Source of the DNA: Chryseobacterium gleum
GTDB taxonomy: Bacteria; Bacteroidota; Bacteroidia; Flavobacteriales_D; Crocinitomicaceae
Direction of reading: 5' to 3'
Assembly: GCA_945877045.1 (NCBI GenBank)
Contig: CAMCQW010000015.1
Span: 1-15,289 of the forward strand
DNA: 15,289 nucleotides
Shown here: positions 1 through 7,208 of the stretch, piece by piece
How the letters are laid out: the number at the start of each line of letters is the position of its first letter
Position numbering within the stretch: position 1 is the stretch's first letter
Notes under the pieces: generated by a model
Database searches by the model: none
Told to the model about the DNA's origin: nothing
The model's input: only the letters and a program-made list of their open reading frames with translations
Made by a program: the position numbers and the translations under genes

Positions 1-2
1 TT

Positions 3-638
3 ATTCGGCCTACACCAACTGGAAATATGCTTGGTGGGGTGGCTCGTCATACGCGAGAAGCTATTCTTTTATGCGAAGCAGCAGGTTATGATGTCATAAT
101 TATTGAAACAGTTGGTGTTGGTCAATCGGAAACGGAGGTTCATTCTATGGTGGATTTCTTTTTGTTATTAATGCTTGCCGGTGCCGGGGATGAATTGCAA
201 GGAATTAAGCGGGGAATAATTGAAATGGCTGATGCTATTGTGATTACAAAAGCGGATGGCGATAATAAGGTCAAGGCAGAAGAAGCGCTTAGGTCGTATC
301 AAAATGCATTGCATTTATATGCTCAAAGAGAAGATGGCTGGACGCCAAAAGTTCAAACGTGCAGTAGCCTCGAAGGATGGAAGATTGACGCTGTTTATCA
401 GTTAATAAGAAGCTATTTTGACCTAACACAAAAGAATGGCGCTCAAGATCTGCAACGAAGTGAGCAAAACATTTCTTTTTTTAATGATAATATTGCGAAT
501 TTAATTCAACAAGATTTTTTTGGTAACCAAACGTGGAAAGAGGAATCAATCATATACCAAGAAAAAGTCAAGAAGGGTCTTCTTTCTCCTTTTCAAGCAG
601 CGGAAGAAATGTACGCTAAATTTAAAGCGAATCGATGA
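3..638 (+). CDS. meaB: Methylmalonyl-CoA mutase-associated GTPase MeaB (3' part, start outside window)
   Basis: MeaB/ArgK is a G3E-family P-loop GTPase that guards and reloads adenosylcobalamin-dependent methylmalonyl-CoA mutase in the cytoplasm. The reading frame is open from position 3, so the gene begins upstream and the P-loop (G1) is not in the window. What remains starts with the family-typical RPTPTGNMLGGVARHTREA segment (the usual form has RPSPSSGTLGGVAR). The switch region ETVGVGQSE follows at about 105-131. The base-recognition motif TKAD is at 246-257. The C-terminal helical part typical of the dimerising end of the family comes last. About 211 residues are visible of an expected 320 or so. 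The stop codon overlaps the start of the S4 gene (ATGA, 635-638), suggesting translational coupling. The mutase genes are not visible here. Family assignment is secure; the specific partner is inferred. Confidence 0.93.
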   Translation: MRPTPTGNMLGGVARHTREAILLCEAAGYDVIIIETVGVGQSETEVHSMVDFFLLLMLAGAGDELQGIKRGIIEMADAIVITKADGDNKVKAEEALRSYQNALHLYAQREDGWTPKVQTCSSLEGWKIDAVYQLIRSYFDLTQKNGAQDLQRSEQNISFFNDNIANLIQQDFFGNQTWKEESIIYQEKVKKGLLSPFQAAEEMYAKFKANR

Positions 639-844
639 AAACAAATTTCAAAATAGAAGGAGAATACATTGAGTTAATGGCCTTATTAAAAGCCTTGGGA
701 ATTGCTTCCACCGGAGGACATGCCAAGCACCTAATTGATGCAGAGATGGTGATCAGAAATGGGGAAATTGAGGTAAGAAGACGTGCCAAAATCATTATTG
801 GCGATGTAATTGAGATTGAAAATAATGTAGTTGTCTTGATCTAG
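635..844 (+). CDS. Small S4-domain RNA-binding protein (YbcJ-like)
   Basis: This 69-residue protein is essentially one S4 RNA-binding domain. It has an N-terminal beta segment (FKIEGEYIEL), then a helix and loop with the family signature LLKALGIASTGGHAK, then IDAEMVIRNGEIEVRRRAKIIIGD with the basic RRRAK patch. The order matches the YbcJ group, where the same pattern (L..LLK..G...SG..AK......V.VNG..E.RRR.KI..GD) is seen. Such proteins are thought to bind structured RNA, possibly ribosomal, but no reaction is established. The ATG overlaps the meaB stop by 4 nt, so it is probably co-translated with meaB. No functional tie to B12 metabolism is evident. It could equally be called a YaaA-type S4 protein; the fold assignment is firmer than the name. 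Confidence 0.87.
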   Translation: MKTNFKIEGEYIELMALLKALGIASTGGHAKHLIDAEMVIRNGEIEVRRRAKIIIGDVIEIENNVVVLI

Positions 845-855
845 CAGATCAAATG

Positions 856-926
856 AAAAAAAATAGGTCGATTTTTGTTGGACGATGTTTTGATGTACTC
901 TCATTGATGACGTTAAAATCGCCTAT
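856..926 (-). terminator. Intrinsic terminator-like hairpin ending the minus-strand gene run
   Basis: Inverted arms ATAGGTCGATTTT (863-875) and AAAATCGCCTAT (915-926) pair over 12 bp with a single bulged base. Read on the minus strand, the second arm is followed directly by a run of T (complement of the A-run 856-863), as in a rho-independent terminator. The inner arm overlaps the last codon and stop of the DUF1543 gene. The loop is unusually long (about 39 nt). There is no T-run on the plus-strand side, so it should serve the minus-strand transcript rather than the S4 gene. It fills the 78-nt convergent gap. Confidence 0.5.
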
Positions 927-1471
927 AATTTGAGGTAGCCAATATGTAATTCATCGTCGAGTGTCTCACTGGATTTAGTAATTTTTATCGCAAATTGTTC
1001 TGTTAAATTGGTTGCAAGAATATCAGAAACCTTATACACTTCATCTATATCAATTCCAAATTTGTCGTCAATGTGCGACTTCGCTCCATTAAAATCATAA
1101 TGTTTGTAAAAGCTAGCTGCTTTTGCCTTTGTTGTCGCCTCTGCTAAGGTAGCGCCAGTGCATATTATTTTGTAGTGGTATTCTTCGAATTCATTTTCTT
1201 TGTAGCCACCCAGATTGATGAAAAATAATTGCGTTTCATTGGAGGTCTCTTGTCCTTTGGCAACGATTTCTATTTTGTGTTGATCGACATAGTTCACTTC
1301 TCGCCATGCGTCAATGTGAATTTTTCCTTTTGCCTCAGGCCAGAATGCATTAAGTTGGGGAATTAGTTCGGTAATAGAGCTTCCAATTCCGAAAAATATA
1401 TCATGCTGTTCGGTGTTTCTGCCTGCTGGACGGCAACCTAACATGATCATGTATAATTTTAATTGATTCAT
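923..1471 (-). CDS. DUF1543 domain protein (two-repeat)
   Basis: This 182-residue cytoplasmic protein has no signal peptide or membrane segment. It is recognised as DUF1543 from the N-terminal pattern LYMIMLGCRPAGRNTEQHD (residues 6-24), FFGIG (26-30), FWPEA (43-47) and HIDAWREVN (52-60). The second half repeats the first. L82-G89 aligns with L6-C13, the E..H pair at 97/99 with 21/23, and G106 with G30, all at an offset of 76. A second HID (133-135) echoes the first. The protein therefore looks like an internal duplication of one small alpha/beta unit. No enzymatic motif is recognisable and the function is unknown. The ATG lies 8 nt after the stop of the secreted-protein gene, so it is the last gene of the minus-strand run. 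Its stop sits inside the terminator-like hairpin. Confidence 0.85.
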   Translation of the reverse strand: MNQLKLYMIMLGCRPAGRNTEQHDIFFGIGSSITELIPQLNAFWPEAKGKIHIDAWREVNYVDQHKIEIVAKGQETSNETQLFFINLGGYKENEFEEYHYKIICTGATLAEATTKAKAASFYKHYDFNGAKSHIDDKFGIDIDEVYKVSDILATNLTEQFAIKITKSSETLDDELHIGYLKL

Positions 1472-1479
1472 TCAGATAA

Positions 1480-4113
1480 CTACCTAATCAAATGAAAAAA
1501 TCCATGCCCCTCTTTGGTGGTTTGATTGATGCCTATTAATTTATATAAAATAAAATAAACGCCTTCCGTGCAATCTTTTTCTTGAAATTTACCATCCCAA
1601 CTTGGACTTAGTTCCGTTAATTCTTTGACTGGTTCTCCCCATCTATTTAATATTACTGCATTGAAGGTGCTATCGCCCTGCAGAAGTAATTGATAAACTT
1701 CATTCTCATTATCACCATTTGGTGTAAAGAAATTCGGGATGACAACGTCTAGCGGAATTTCGGGTTCTGGTGGTTCTGGTGGAATGACTGGAAGGATGGT
1801 AATGCTGATATAGGTGGTGTCTAAACAGCCATTGTTATTCGCAATGAGCTCCACTTGATAGGTTCCTGGTAAAATATAATCATGAACGACGCCGGATAGG
1901 TTACCTGTTGTTGTGGTAGTCCCATCTCCAAAATTCCAAAAATAGTTCGTGCCATTTGTGGTGGTGTTGGTGAATTGTGCGTTGTTTCCTGTAACGTTCC
2001 CTGTACCGGCAGCAGATGGTACCGGAATAACGGTTACTAATACGTCATCAGTATCTTGACACGAACCCGTGGTTCCAGTTAAGGTGTAATTGGTGGTCGT
2101 ATTCGCGATGAAAGTAACGTTGTCTTGTATGCCATTCGACCAATTGTAGCTGGTGGCGCCACTCCCTGTTAATAAAATTGGACTTCCAGCACAAACGGTT
2201 GTGTCATTACCAGCATCTACGACAATTGATGATGCGATAACAATTTCCATCGATCCATTCGTGGTGCATGCCATTTGAACGGAAGTAAAGAAAAAGCTTA
2301 GGGTATCAGCAACACTCGTATTGATTGGGTTAGGAGACCAGCTCCCCGAAATACCTTCGTTCGATTGAGTTGGCATAAGCGGTGCTACATCGCCAACACA
2401 ATATGGGCCTAGTTGGGTAAATGACGGAACAATGGAATCGGTAACGACGATGTTCATGATAAAATTCGTAACGCAGTTATTCGCCTGGTTGAATGGTGTA
2501 AAGGTGTAAAATGCCACGCCTTGAATACTCGTATTTATAGCGTTTGAACTCCACGTTCCATTGTAGCCATTTGTGGATTGTAACTCCAGAGACAATGGCG
2601 TTTCATTAATACAATACGTGCCAAAATAAAAGAACGATGGTGGAATGCTATCCAATACCTCAATGGTAATACTCGTCCCAATAGCACATTGTCCGGCCTG
2701 TGGTGTAAAGGTATAACTTGTTTGGCTTGCACTAGTTGTATTAATAATGGCTGGACTCCAGGTACCGGTTATTCCATTCGTTGATGTTAATGGGAGCGCT
2801 GTTGGTAAAGCATAGACACAATAACTTGTGTCAATGGTAAAAGTTGCTGGGGCGCCATTTATTATAAAAACTACCTCGCTTGCAGTGTCGGCACATTGGC
2901 CTGCCGTTGGCGTGAATTGATAAACCGTATTTCCCAACACATTCGTTAAAATGGTGGGCGGACTCCATATACCGGTAATCCCATTTGTAGAAACATTTGG
3001 CAGAATTGGGGCGGGTGCATTTTGACAAATTGCGCCAATATTTGCGAACAATGGTTCAGTTATAGGTGCGCTATTTAGCACTTGGATACTATCAAGAATC
3101 ACGCATCCACTTGCAGAGCTAACCTGACAATAATACCAGCCAGCACATAAATTACTTGCCGTAGCATTTGTTTGACCAATGGGAACTTGTGCACTGTTCA
3201 TCCAAACATAGGTATAAGCACTTCCTCCAGTTGGTGCAGCTGAAACAGATGCATTACAAGCACAATTGGCAGGAATTGAGACACTTAAATTGGCCTGAAT
3301 AGCTTGAATTGGAACGCAATTATTCGTTAACGAAGTTATATATGCTTGATTGGCAGCATTGTTGGCGGCACCCGGAGTTTGGTTGTTTGGAGCAGTACAA
3401 GAACCTGCCGTCCAGTTGGCTTGAACTGTTGGGTTATTTGAAAAATTATTGGTGAAGCTATAAACGCTGTTGGTAGCAGGTCCAATAAAATAAATTATTA
3501 CGGTGCTGTTGTTGTTTCCCCAACTTACTGAATGTACAGGAACGAAATAATTACCTGAACTATAAATTTGAAACGAATCATCGGTATTCGCCATGCCAAT
3601 GTTATTCCAATTCCCCCCTGCGACAAATCCAGCTAGTGGATAATTTTGGCCTGTTCCTGTCGATGGAGATGTAGCATGTTTGTCAAATAGGGTAGACGAT
3701 ACTGGAATTACCAAGCGACAATTATTATCCAACATACTTAAATCTTGTGCAGGTAATGATGTATTAAGGTCTGCATCGTTGTAGATAACAATTAAGGTTC
3801 CGACAGGGATACAACTCCAAAAGCTATTGTTAGCAAACCGAATACAACCAGGTGCTACCCCTTCACCAACACTTGGTCCATTTGAAAAATAGCCATTATT
3901 ATCGTCAATGATCCAGTTTTTTAGATCTAGGCAGCTTGTTCCTGCAGAACATGGATTATAATTTATTCCTGGAACAACTAATAATTCAACGTATTCTTTT
4001 GATCCGGAAGGGCCTTGGGAGACTTCATTGATAATTAATGATTGGCTAAATAAAGTCCCTTCAAGTGCGAAAATACAAGTGAGTAGTAAGAAAAAGTGCC
4101 AAAAACGACTCAT
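1480..4113 (-). CDS. Secreted lamin-tail-like / Ig-like repeat / PKD protein with T9SS type B sorting domain
   Basis: This 877-residue protein should be exported by Sec and then by the type IX secretion system. Residues 1-24 form a signal peptide with a hydrophobic core ending near LFSQ. Residues 25 to about 200 (starting SLIINEVSQG) resemble a lamin-tail domain. Residues 354 to about 626 hold four repeats with a period near 69 residues, each with an NGITG.WSP-type core. Residues 632-697 form an Ig-like unit of the AGNDTTVC...L type. Residues 700-774 form a PKD domain with the WNFGDG core. A proline/glutamate linker (778-787) precedes the C-terminal sorting domain (791-877), with IPNFFTPNGD, LNRWGEPV, WDGK and GVYF. 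This is the gliding-motility-associated CHU_C domain, which is recognised by T9SS and often leads to surface anchoring. An adhesive or matrix role is inference; no catalytic domain is seen. It has its own candidate promoter just upstream. Confidence 0.93.
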   Translation of the reverse strand: MSRFWHFFLLLTCIFALEGTLFSQSLIINEVSQGPSGSKEYVELLVVPGINYNPCSAGTSCLDLKNWIIDDNNGYFSNGPSVGEGVAPGCIRFANNSFWSCIPVGTLIVIYNDADLNTSLPAQDLSMLDNNCRLVIPVSSTLFDKHATSPSTGTGQNYPLAGFVAGGNWNNIGMANTDDSFQIYSSGNYFVPVHSVSWGNNNSTVIIYFIGPATNSVYSFTNNFSNNPTVQANWTAGSCTAPNNQTPGAANNAANQAYITSLTNNCVPIQAIQANLSVSIPANCACNASVSAAPTGGSAYTYVWMNSAQVPIGQTNATASNLCAGWYYCQVSSASGCVILDSIQVLNSAPITEPLFANIGAICQNAPAPILPNVSTNGITGIWSPPTILTNVLGNTVYQFTPTAGQCADTASEVVFIINGAPATFTIDTSYCVYALPTALPLTSTNGITGTWSPAIINTTSASQTSYTFTPQAGQCAIGTSITIEVLDSIPPSFFYFGTYCINETPLSLELQSTNGYNGTWSSNAINTSIQGVAFYTFTPFNQANNCVTNFIMNIVVTDSIVPSFTQLGPYCVGDVAPLMPTQSNEGISGSWSPNPINTSVADTLSFFFTSVQMACTTNGSMEIVIASSIVVDAGNDTTVCAGSPILLTGSGATSYNWSNGIQDNVTFIANTTTNYTLTGTTGSCQDTDDVLVTVIPVPSAAGTGNVTGNNAQFTNTTTNGTNYFWNFGDGTTTTTGNLSGVVHDYILPGTYQVELIANNNGCLDTTYISITILPVIPPEPPEPEIPLDVVIPNFFTPNGDNENEVYQLLLQGDSTFNAVILNRWGEPVKELTELSPSWDGKFQEKDCTEGVYFILYKLIGINQTTKEGHGFFHLIR
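2236..3054 (-). repeat. Four tandem protein repeats of about 69 residues
   Basis: Within the secreted protein, residues 354-626 contain four homologous units. The equivalent core positions are N377 (NGITGIWSP), N446 (NGITGTWSP), N515 (NGYNGTWSS) and E586 (EGISGSWSP), giving spacings of 69, 69 and 71 residues. Each unit also has a Cys before the core (363, 432, 501, 572) and one near its end, in contexts such as F.P.AGQC, which may pair. The repeats are clear in protein but diverged in DNA, so the array is old rather than recently expanded. Confidence 0.85.
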
Positions 4114-4127
4114 TCATTTATTTTGAT

Positions 4128-4161
4128 CAAAGGTAAGTCAATTTTCCTCAATAAACAGCAA
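4128..4161 (-). promoter_or_regulatory. Candidate Bacteroidota promoter before the T9SS cargo gene
   Basis: On the minus strand, TACCTTTG (complement of 4128-4135) matches the Bacteroidota -7 consensus TAnnTTTG exactly and lies 14 nt before the ATG at 4113. A TTG (complement of 4159-4161) lies 23 nt upstream, at the long end of the reported spacing for the -33 element. The -33 part falls inside the end of the Gre-like gene. It would let the secreted-protein gene and the DUF1543 gene be expressed independently of the upstream run. Confidence 0.45.
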
Positions 4162-4594
4162 TTATTTCTGTTACCATACCATTAAAAGTAACGCTTTCCC
4201 CTGATTTTTTCATCATCATTAATTGACCCAAAGGTGAATCCGCGTTGATGGCAAAAATAACGGTGTTTTCTACAGTGATTAAGCCGATTCCAATTGAAAA
4301 ATAATACCATGCTTGCTTAGTTTCAACAAGGCTTCCTTGCATGATTTTTTGATGTTTTGTGTTTGGGTTAATGGCAATTAAAGTTCGTTGTTGTTTTAAG
4401 AACTCATTCATTTGCGTACTTAGTTTTTCCTGCTCAAGTTGAGTCATCGCTATGGATGTTTCGTGCTTGTCTCCTGCGGAGCTTTTGGTGTCATCAACAG
4501 TCGATTTGTACGTATCGTCTAAAATTTCTTGCAGGCTAGCTATTTTATTGCTTAATGCAAGTAGGGTAGAGGCATGCACTGCTACTTTATCCAT
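4148..4594 (-). CDS. GreA/GreB-family transcription-factor-like protein
   Basis: This 148-residue soluble protein has the two-part layout of Gre factors. The N-terminal helical hairpin covers about residues 4-72, with an acidic, polar turn in TVDDTKSSAGDKHETS (32-47). The C-terminal FKBP-like domain covers about 83-148 and ends with the Gre signature SPLGQLMMMKKSGESV (120-135). Gre factors enter the RNA polymerase secondary channel and rescue backtracked complexes. In this sequence the turn lacks the usual ENAEY-type context of GreA, so whether it stimulates cleavage is uncertain and it may be a paralogue with a different role. Homologues in flavobacteria have sometimes been labelled '3-oxoacyl-ACP synthase', which nothing in the sequence supports. 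The ATG follows the stop of the CPBP gene by 1 nt, implying coupled translation. Confidence 0.75.
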   Translation of the reverse strand: MDKVAVHASTLLALSNKIASLQEILDDTYKSTVDDTKSSAGDKHETSIAMTQLEQEKLSTQMNEFLKQQRTLIAINPNTKHQKIMQGSLVETKQAWYYFSIGIGLITVENTVIFAINADSPLGQLMMMKKSGESVTFNGMVTEIIAVY

Positions 4595-4595
4595 T

Positions 4596-5345
4596 TTAGA
4601 CTTTTTTCTTATAGTAGGACATTTCTGGATTAAAATGCAATGCGGTAAATGTATTCGTCCAAGCCATCACCACATGAACAATAAATGCAATCCAAATAGT
4701 GCCGGACATTAGTGTGAGGATGCACAACACAAAACCAAGGGGTATGGCGCCAATTGTTTCATCAAGCCCTTTTGGAATATGGGTAGCGGAATAAAGCGCA
4801 ATGTTCACAGCGATTGCTGGCCATATTCCGATCGATGCAGCCACTGGAAAAAGTAATACGCCTCTGAAAAGTAATTCATAAGCGAATAAATATAGGAACC
4901 ACGCCAGTGCTTCTAAGCCCATCATTTTTTTAGTCCAGACCTTCGATCTTGCTTGGGGATAGTTAACTAAATTTTTGGGTTTTTTTGCGCTGAAGTAACC
5001 AATTGGGATCACTATTAACGATAGGATAATTGTCCAAACAACTGAAAACATGGTTGTTTTTGAGTTGAATGTAAGGCCGTAATCGTCTAGGGAAGTGCCT
5101 TTCAAGATGACTAAACAAGCAATTATGGGAAATATTCCCATGCTAATAAACCCTGCTATTTTTGTAAAAAATAGATGCTTAAATAAAGCTTGATCGGATT
5201 CGTATTTTGATAGAAATAGCATTTTTATTCGATTCGATTTGGCAATAAACCAATACAAACAAAAAAATACTAATGCCATTAATATCGATAAAACAGGACC
5301 TAAGTCCGTCGCTTTCCAATTAAAGTCTACTGCTATTGTCTCCAT
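4596..5345 (-). CDS. CPBP family intramembrane protease-like protein
   Basis: This 249-residue protein has about seven hydrophobic segments (roughly 16-35, 56-82, 100-120, 143-160, 163-185, 197-215 and 217-235). It belongs to the CPBP/Abi (Rce1-related) family of inner-membrane proteins. Motif 1 reads YELLFRG (156-162), so the conserved second Glu (E157) and Arg (R161) are present but the first Glu of EExxxR is Tyr. Motif 2 is Y185-S-A-T-H189 in place of FxxxH. Motif 3 is H224-V-V-M-A228, where Asn or Asp is usual in the last position. The two metal-site-type His residues are therefore kept while other positions vary. It may be an active protease with variant motifs or a non-catalytic member. 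The stop of the preceding SDR gene abuts its ATG (TAAATG). Confidence 0.83.
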   Translation of the reverse strand: METIAVDFNWKATDLGPVLSILMALVFFCLYWFIAKSNRIKMLFLSKYESDQALFKHLFFTKIAGFISMGIFPIIACLVILKGTSLDDYGLTFNSKTTMFSVVWTIILSLIVIPIGYFSAKKPKNLVNYPQARSKVWTKKMMGLEALAWFLYLFAYELLFRGVLLFPVAASIGIWPAIAVNIALYSATHIPKGLDETIGAIPLGFVLCILTLMSGTIWIAFIVHVVMAWTNTFTALHFNPEMSYYKKKV

Positions 5346-6338
5346 TTATTTTTTAGTTAAATAGTTATTTTCCTTGAACCAAGAAAAACAATCCGCTATC
5401 GCTATTTCAATCGGTGTTTGTGGCATATTGAGTTCTTTTCTTGCTTTAGCGCAGGAATAATAATGTTCCTCTGAGGCAAGTATCGCTAACTCGTAAGATA
5501 ATTTTGGTGAAAATTTAAATAGTTTACCGAGAATTGAATTGGCTTTTCCATAGAATCGTACTAGGGGCGTCGATAACTTAAAACGGGGGGATTTAACCTG
5601 TGCCACCTTTGAAATTTTCTCAAAGGCTGCTTGGTAACTTAGATTTTCATTGCCAAGGATATAGCATTCCCCCTTCTTGCCCATGGTAATGGCATTCGCA
5701 ATGGCAGTAGCGACATCTTTAACCGCCACAAAATTCTTTCCGCCTAATGTATAGCCAGGAACTTTCTTAAAGTAAATGCCAAGTAGCATTTCACCTGAGC
5801 TTGGTCGGCTATCATAGGGGCCAATCATAAAGGTTGGGTTAACGACTACAGCATCTAAGCTGCCGTTGGCCACTTCTTCAAGGATTATTTTTTGGGCTTT
5901 ATATTTCGAATCCATGTAGTCTAAACCATATTTCTGCGCATTATAGGCTCTTGTTTCATCGCCAAGATTAGTCTGCGTTCCTGATCCAAATGAATTTGCT
6001 GTGCCCACATAGATTAATCGTTTTACTTGGTTTTCCTTACAAGCACTGATAATGGTTTCAACGCCATTCAAATTTACTCTATTCACTATTTCTTGTCTCG
6101 GTGGAAACATACTTGTATTAGCGGCACAATGAATAACAATCTCCATGTTATTCAATGCTTTATGAATACTAATTGGGTCGAGTAAATCGCCCTTTACCAT
6201 CTTTATGGGTAAATTAGCTAAGGTGGGATAAACTTTTAGTTCTTGCACTAGCGCAGTTACCTCATAATTTCTCCCCAATAATTCACGTACTAAATTACTA
6301 CCTAATAATCCATCCGCTCCTGTAACCAGTATTTTCAT
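5346..6338 (-). CDS. Extended SDR / NAD-dependent epimerase-dehydratase family oxidoreductase
   Basis: This is a 330-residue Rossmann protein of the extended short-chain dehydrogenase type, nearest to the dihydroflavonol-4-reductase / 3-beta-hydroxysteroid dehydrogenase branch. The cofactor motif TGADGLLG is at residues 6-13, just after the first strand MKILV. HCAANTS follows at about 70-76, and the catalytic YMDSK (Tyr141, Lys145) next. The post-catalytic strand VVNPTFMIGP, which shapes the substrate pocket, is also present. The ATG at 6338 was chosen because it places MKILVTG at the N-terminus, as is normal for the family. An upstream in-frame TTG at 6356 would add only six residues. Substrate is unknown. 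It sits directly between the hydrolase gene (20 nt after its stop) and the CPBP gene (no gap). Confidence 0.88.
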   Translation of the reverse strand: MKILVTGADGLLGSNLVRELLGRNYEVTALVQELKVYPTLANLPIKMVKGDLLDPISIHKALNNMEIVIHCAANTSMFPPRQEIVNRVNLNGVETIISACKENQVKRLIYVGTANSFGSGTQTNLGDETRAYNAQKYGLDYMDSKYKAQKIILEEVANGSLDAVVVNPTFMIGPYDSRPSSGEMLLGIYFKKVPGYTLGGKNFVAVKDVATAIANAITMGKKGECYILGNENLSYQAAFEKISKVAQVKSPRFKLSTPLVRFYGKANSILGKLFKFSPKLSYELAILASEEHYYSCAKARKELNMPQTPIEIAIADCFSWFKENNYLTKK

Positions 6339-6358
6339 TTCCTCTTTTGATTGCAAAG

Positions 6359-7198
6359 TTATTTTTTCAATAAAAATGCATGTGTCTTATTGCAAAGTTC
6401 GTCTAATTTTTCGGGTAATTCGTTTTCTACCCAAGGATGTTTTGAACCAAAGACATGGTCCGTATCTTTTATCATGCTAAGTTCACTAGTTGTCCACCCC
6501 GCTAGTAGTAATCCTTCAGAAGGATCTACTGAATTGTCTTGCTCCCCATGAAAAATTGAAACGGCAATTTCGAGCTTTTTACACGCCCTTTCAAGATCTA
6601 GTTTTTCTTGGTTTTTTATGAAATCTGTGTATAATGAAAAATTTTGTGGCAATTTTTGCTGCGTACGGGAATTCTGAATGTATCTTATTCCTTCTTCTTC
6701 CCACTTCTTTAATTCATCATTTGTTGGAAAACGTGCTGCAATGGAAGATATGGATGCCCATAAACAGAGTGTCGAAGCTCCAATGGTTCTTGCAGCAAGA
6801 AGCGCAGTTGCTCCGCCTCTTGAATGTCCAATAAGGTGAATTTGCGGCACTTTTTCAAAGTGGGAACTAATTTTTTTTGTAAGGCTAACAAGGTCCTCTA
6901 CTTCAAAAGAGTAGGTGTTCTTTCCAAAAGATAATTCGTCTGGAAAATCAATCCCATTCTCCACTGTTCCTCCATTATGACTTAAATTGAATTTGCAAAA
7001 TGCATATCCTTTATTGGTGAAAAAGTCCTGCACTAAATGCCAAGCTCCCCAATCTTTGAATCCCATAAAGCCATGTACAAAAATAATAAGTTGACCATTT
7101 GCGTTTTCTGGGATGCAAAGGTCATAAAGACTTTCGCGGCCCTCGGAACCCACATATCTCGAATTAGTCAGATATAACCCATTTGGATTTTTATTCAT
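6359..7198 (-). CDS. Alpha/beta hydrolase (dienelactone-hydrolase-like, cytoplasmic)
   Basis: This 279-residue protein has no signal peptide and carries the alpha/beta hydrolase landmarks. The oxyanion-hole segment is VHGFMGFKDWG (41-51). The nucleophile elbow is GHSRGG (124-129, Ser126). The candidate acid is Asp221 in FHGEQDNSVD, and the candidate base is His248 in DTDHVF. A lid-like helical insertion lies between about 155 and 205. It resembles the putative esterase/dienelactone hydrolase group, but the substrate cannot be read from sequence. Its ATG lies 10 nt after the trmB stop and its stop is 20 nt before the SDR start, so it is in the middle of the operon-like run. A role in lipid or ester turnover together with the SDR is possible but unproved. 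Confidence 0.85.
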   Translation of the reverse strand: MNKNPNGLYLTNSRYVGSEGRESLYDLCIPENANGQLIIFVHGFMGFKDWGAWHLVQDFFTNKGYAFCKFNLSHNGGTVENGIDFPDELSFGKNTYSFEVEDLVSLTKKISSHFEKVPQIHLIGHSRGGATALLAARTIGASTLCLWASISSIAARFPTNDELKKWEEEGIRYIQNSRTQQKLPQNFSLYTDFIKNQEKLDLERACKKLEIAVSIFHGEQDNSVDPSEGLLLAGWTTSELSMIKDTDHVFGSKHPWVENELPEKLDELCNKTHAFLLKK

Positions 7199-7208
7199 TT
7201 TTCAGTTA

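Noticed and set aside
1..26. MeaB appearing truncated without its P-loop.
   Set aside because: The frame is open to the window edge, so this is a window boundary effect and not a broken gene. The same applies to the TonB-dependent receptor at the other end.
2236..3054. Periodic similarity that might suggest a CRISPR array or DNA tandem repeats.
   Set aside because: The periodicity is at protein level with about 207-213 nt spacing, the DNA copies are diverged, and a continuous reading frame runs through them.
4452..4712. Plus-strand open frame of 86 codons overlapping the Gre-like and CPBP genes.
   Set aside because: It is antisense to two well-supported genes, has no recognisable domain, and its composition is that of a reverse-frame shadow.
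6339..6356. Upstream TTG start for the SDR gene, giving an extra MQSKEE.
   Set aside because: The family normally starts directly at the first Rossmann strand (MKILVTG), ATG is available at 6338, and the TTG lies only 2 nt from the previous stop with no supporting signal.
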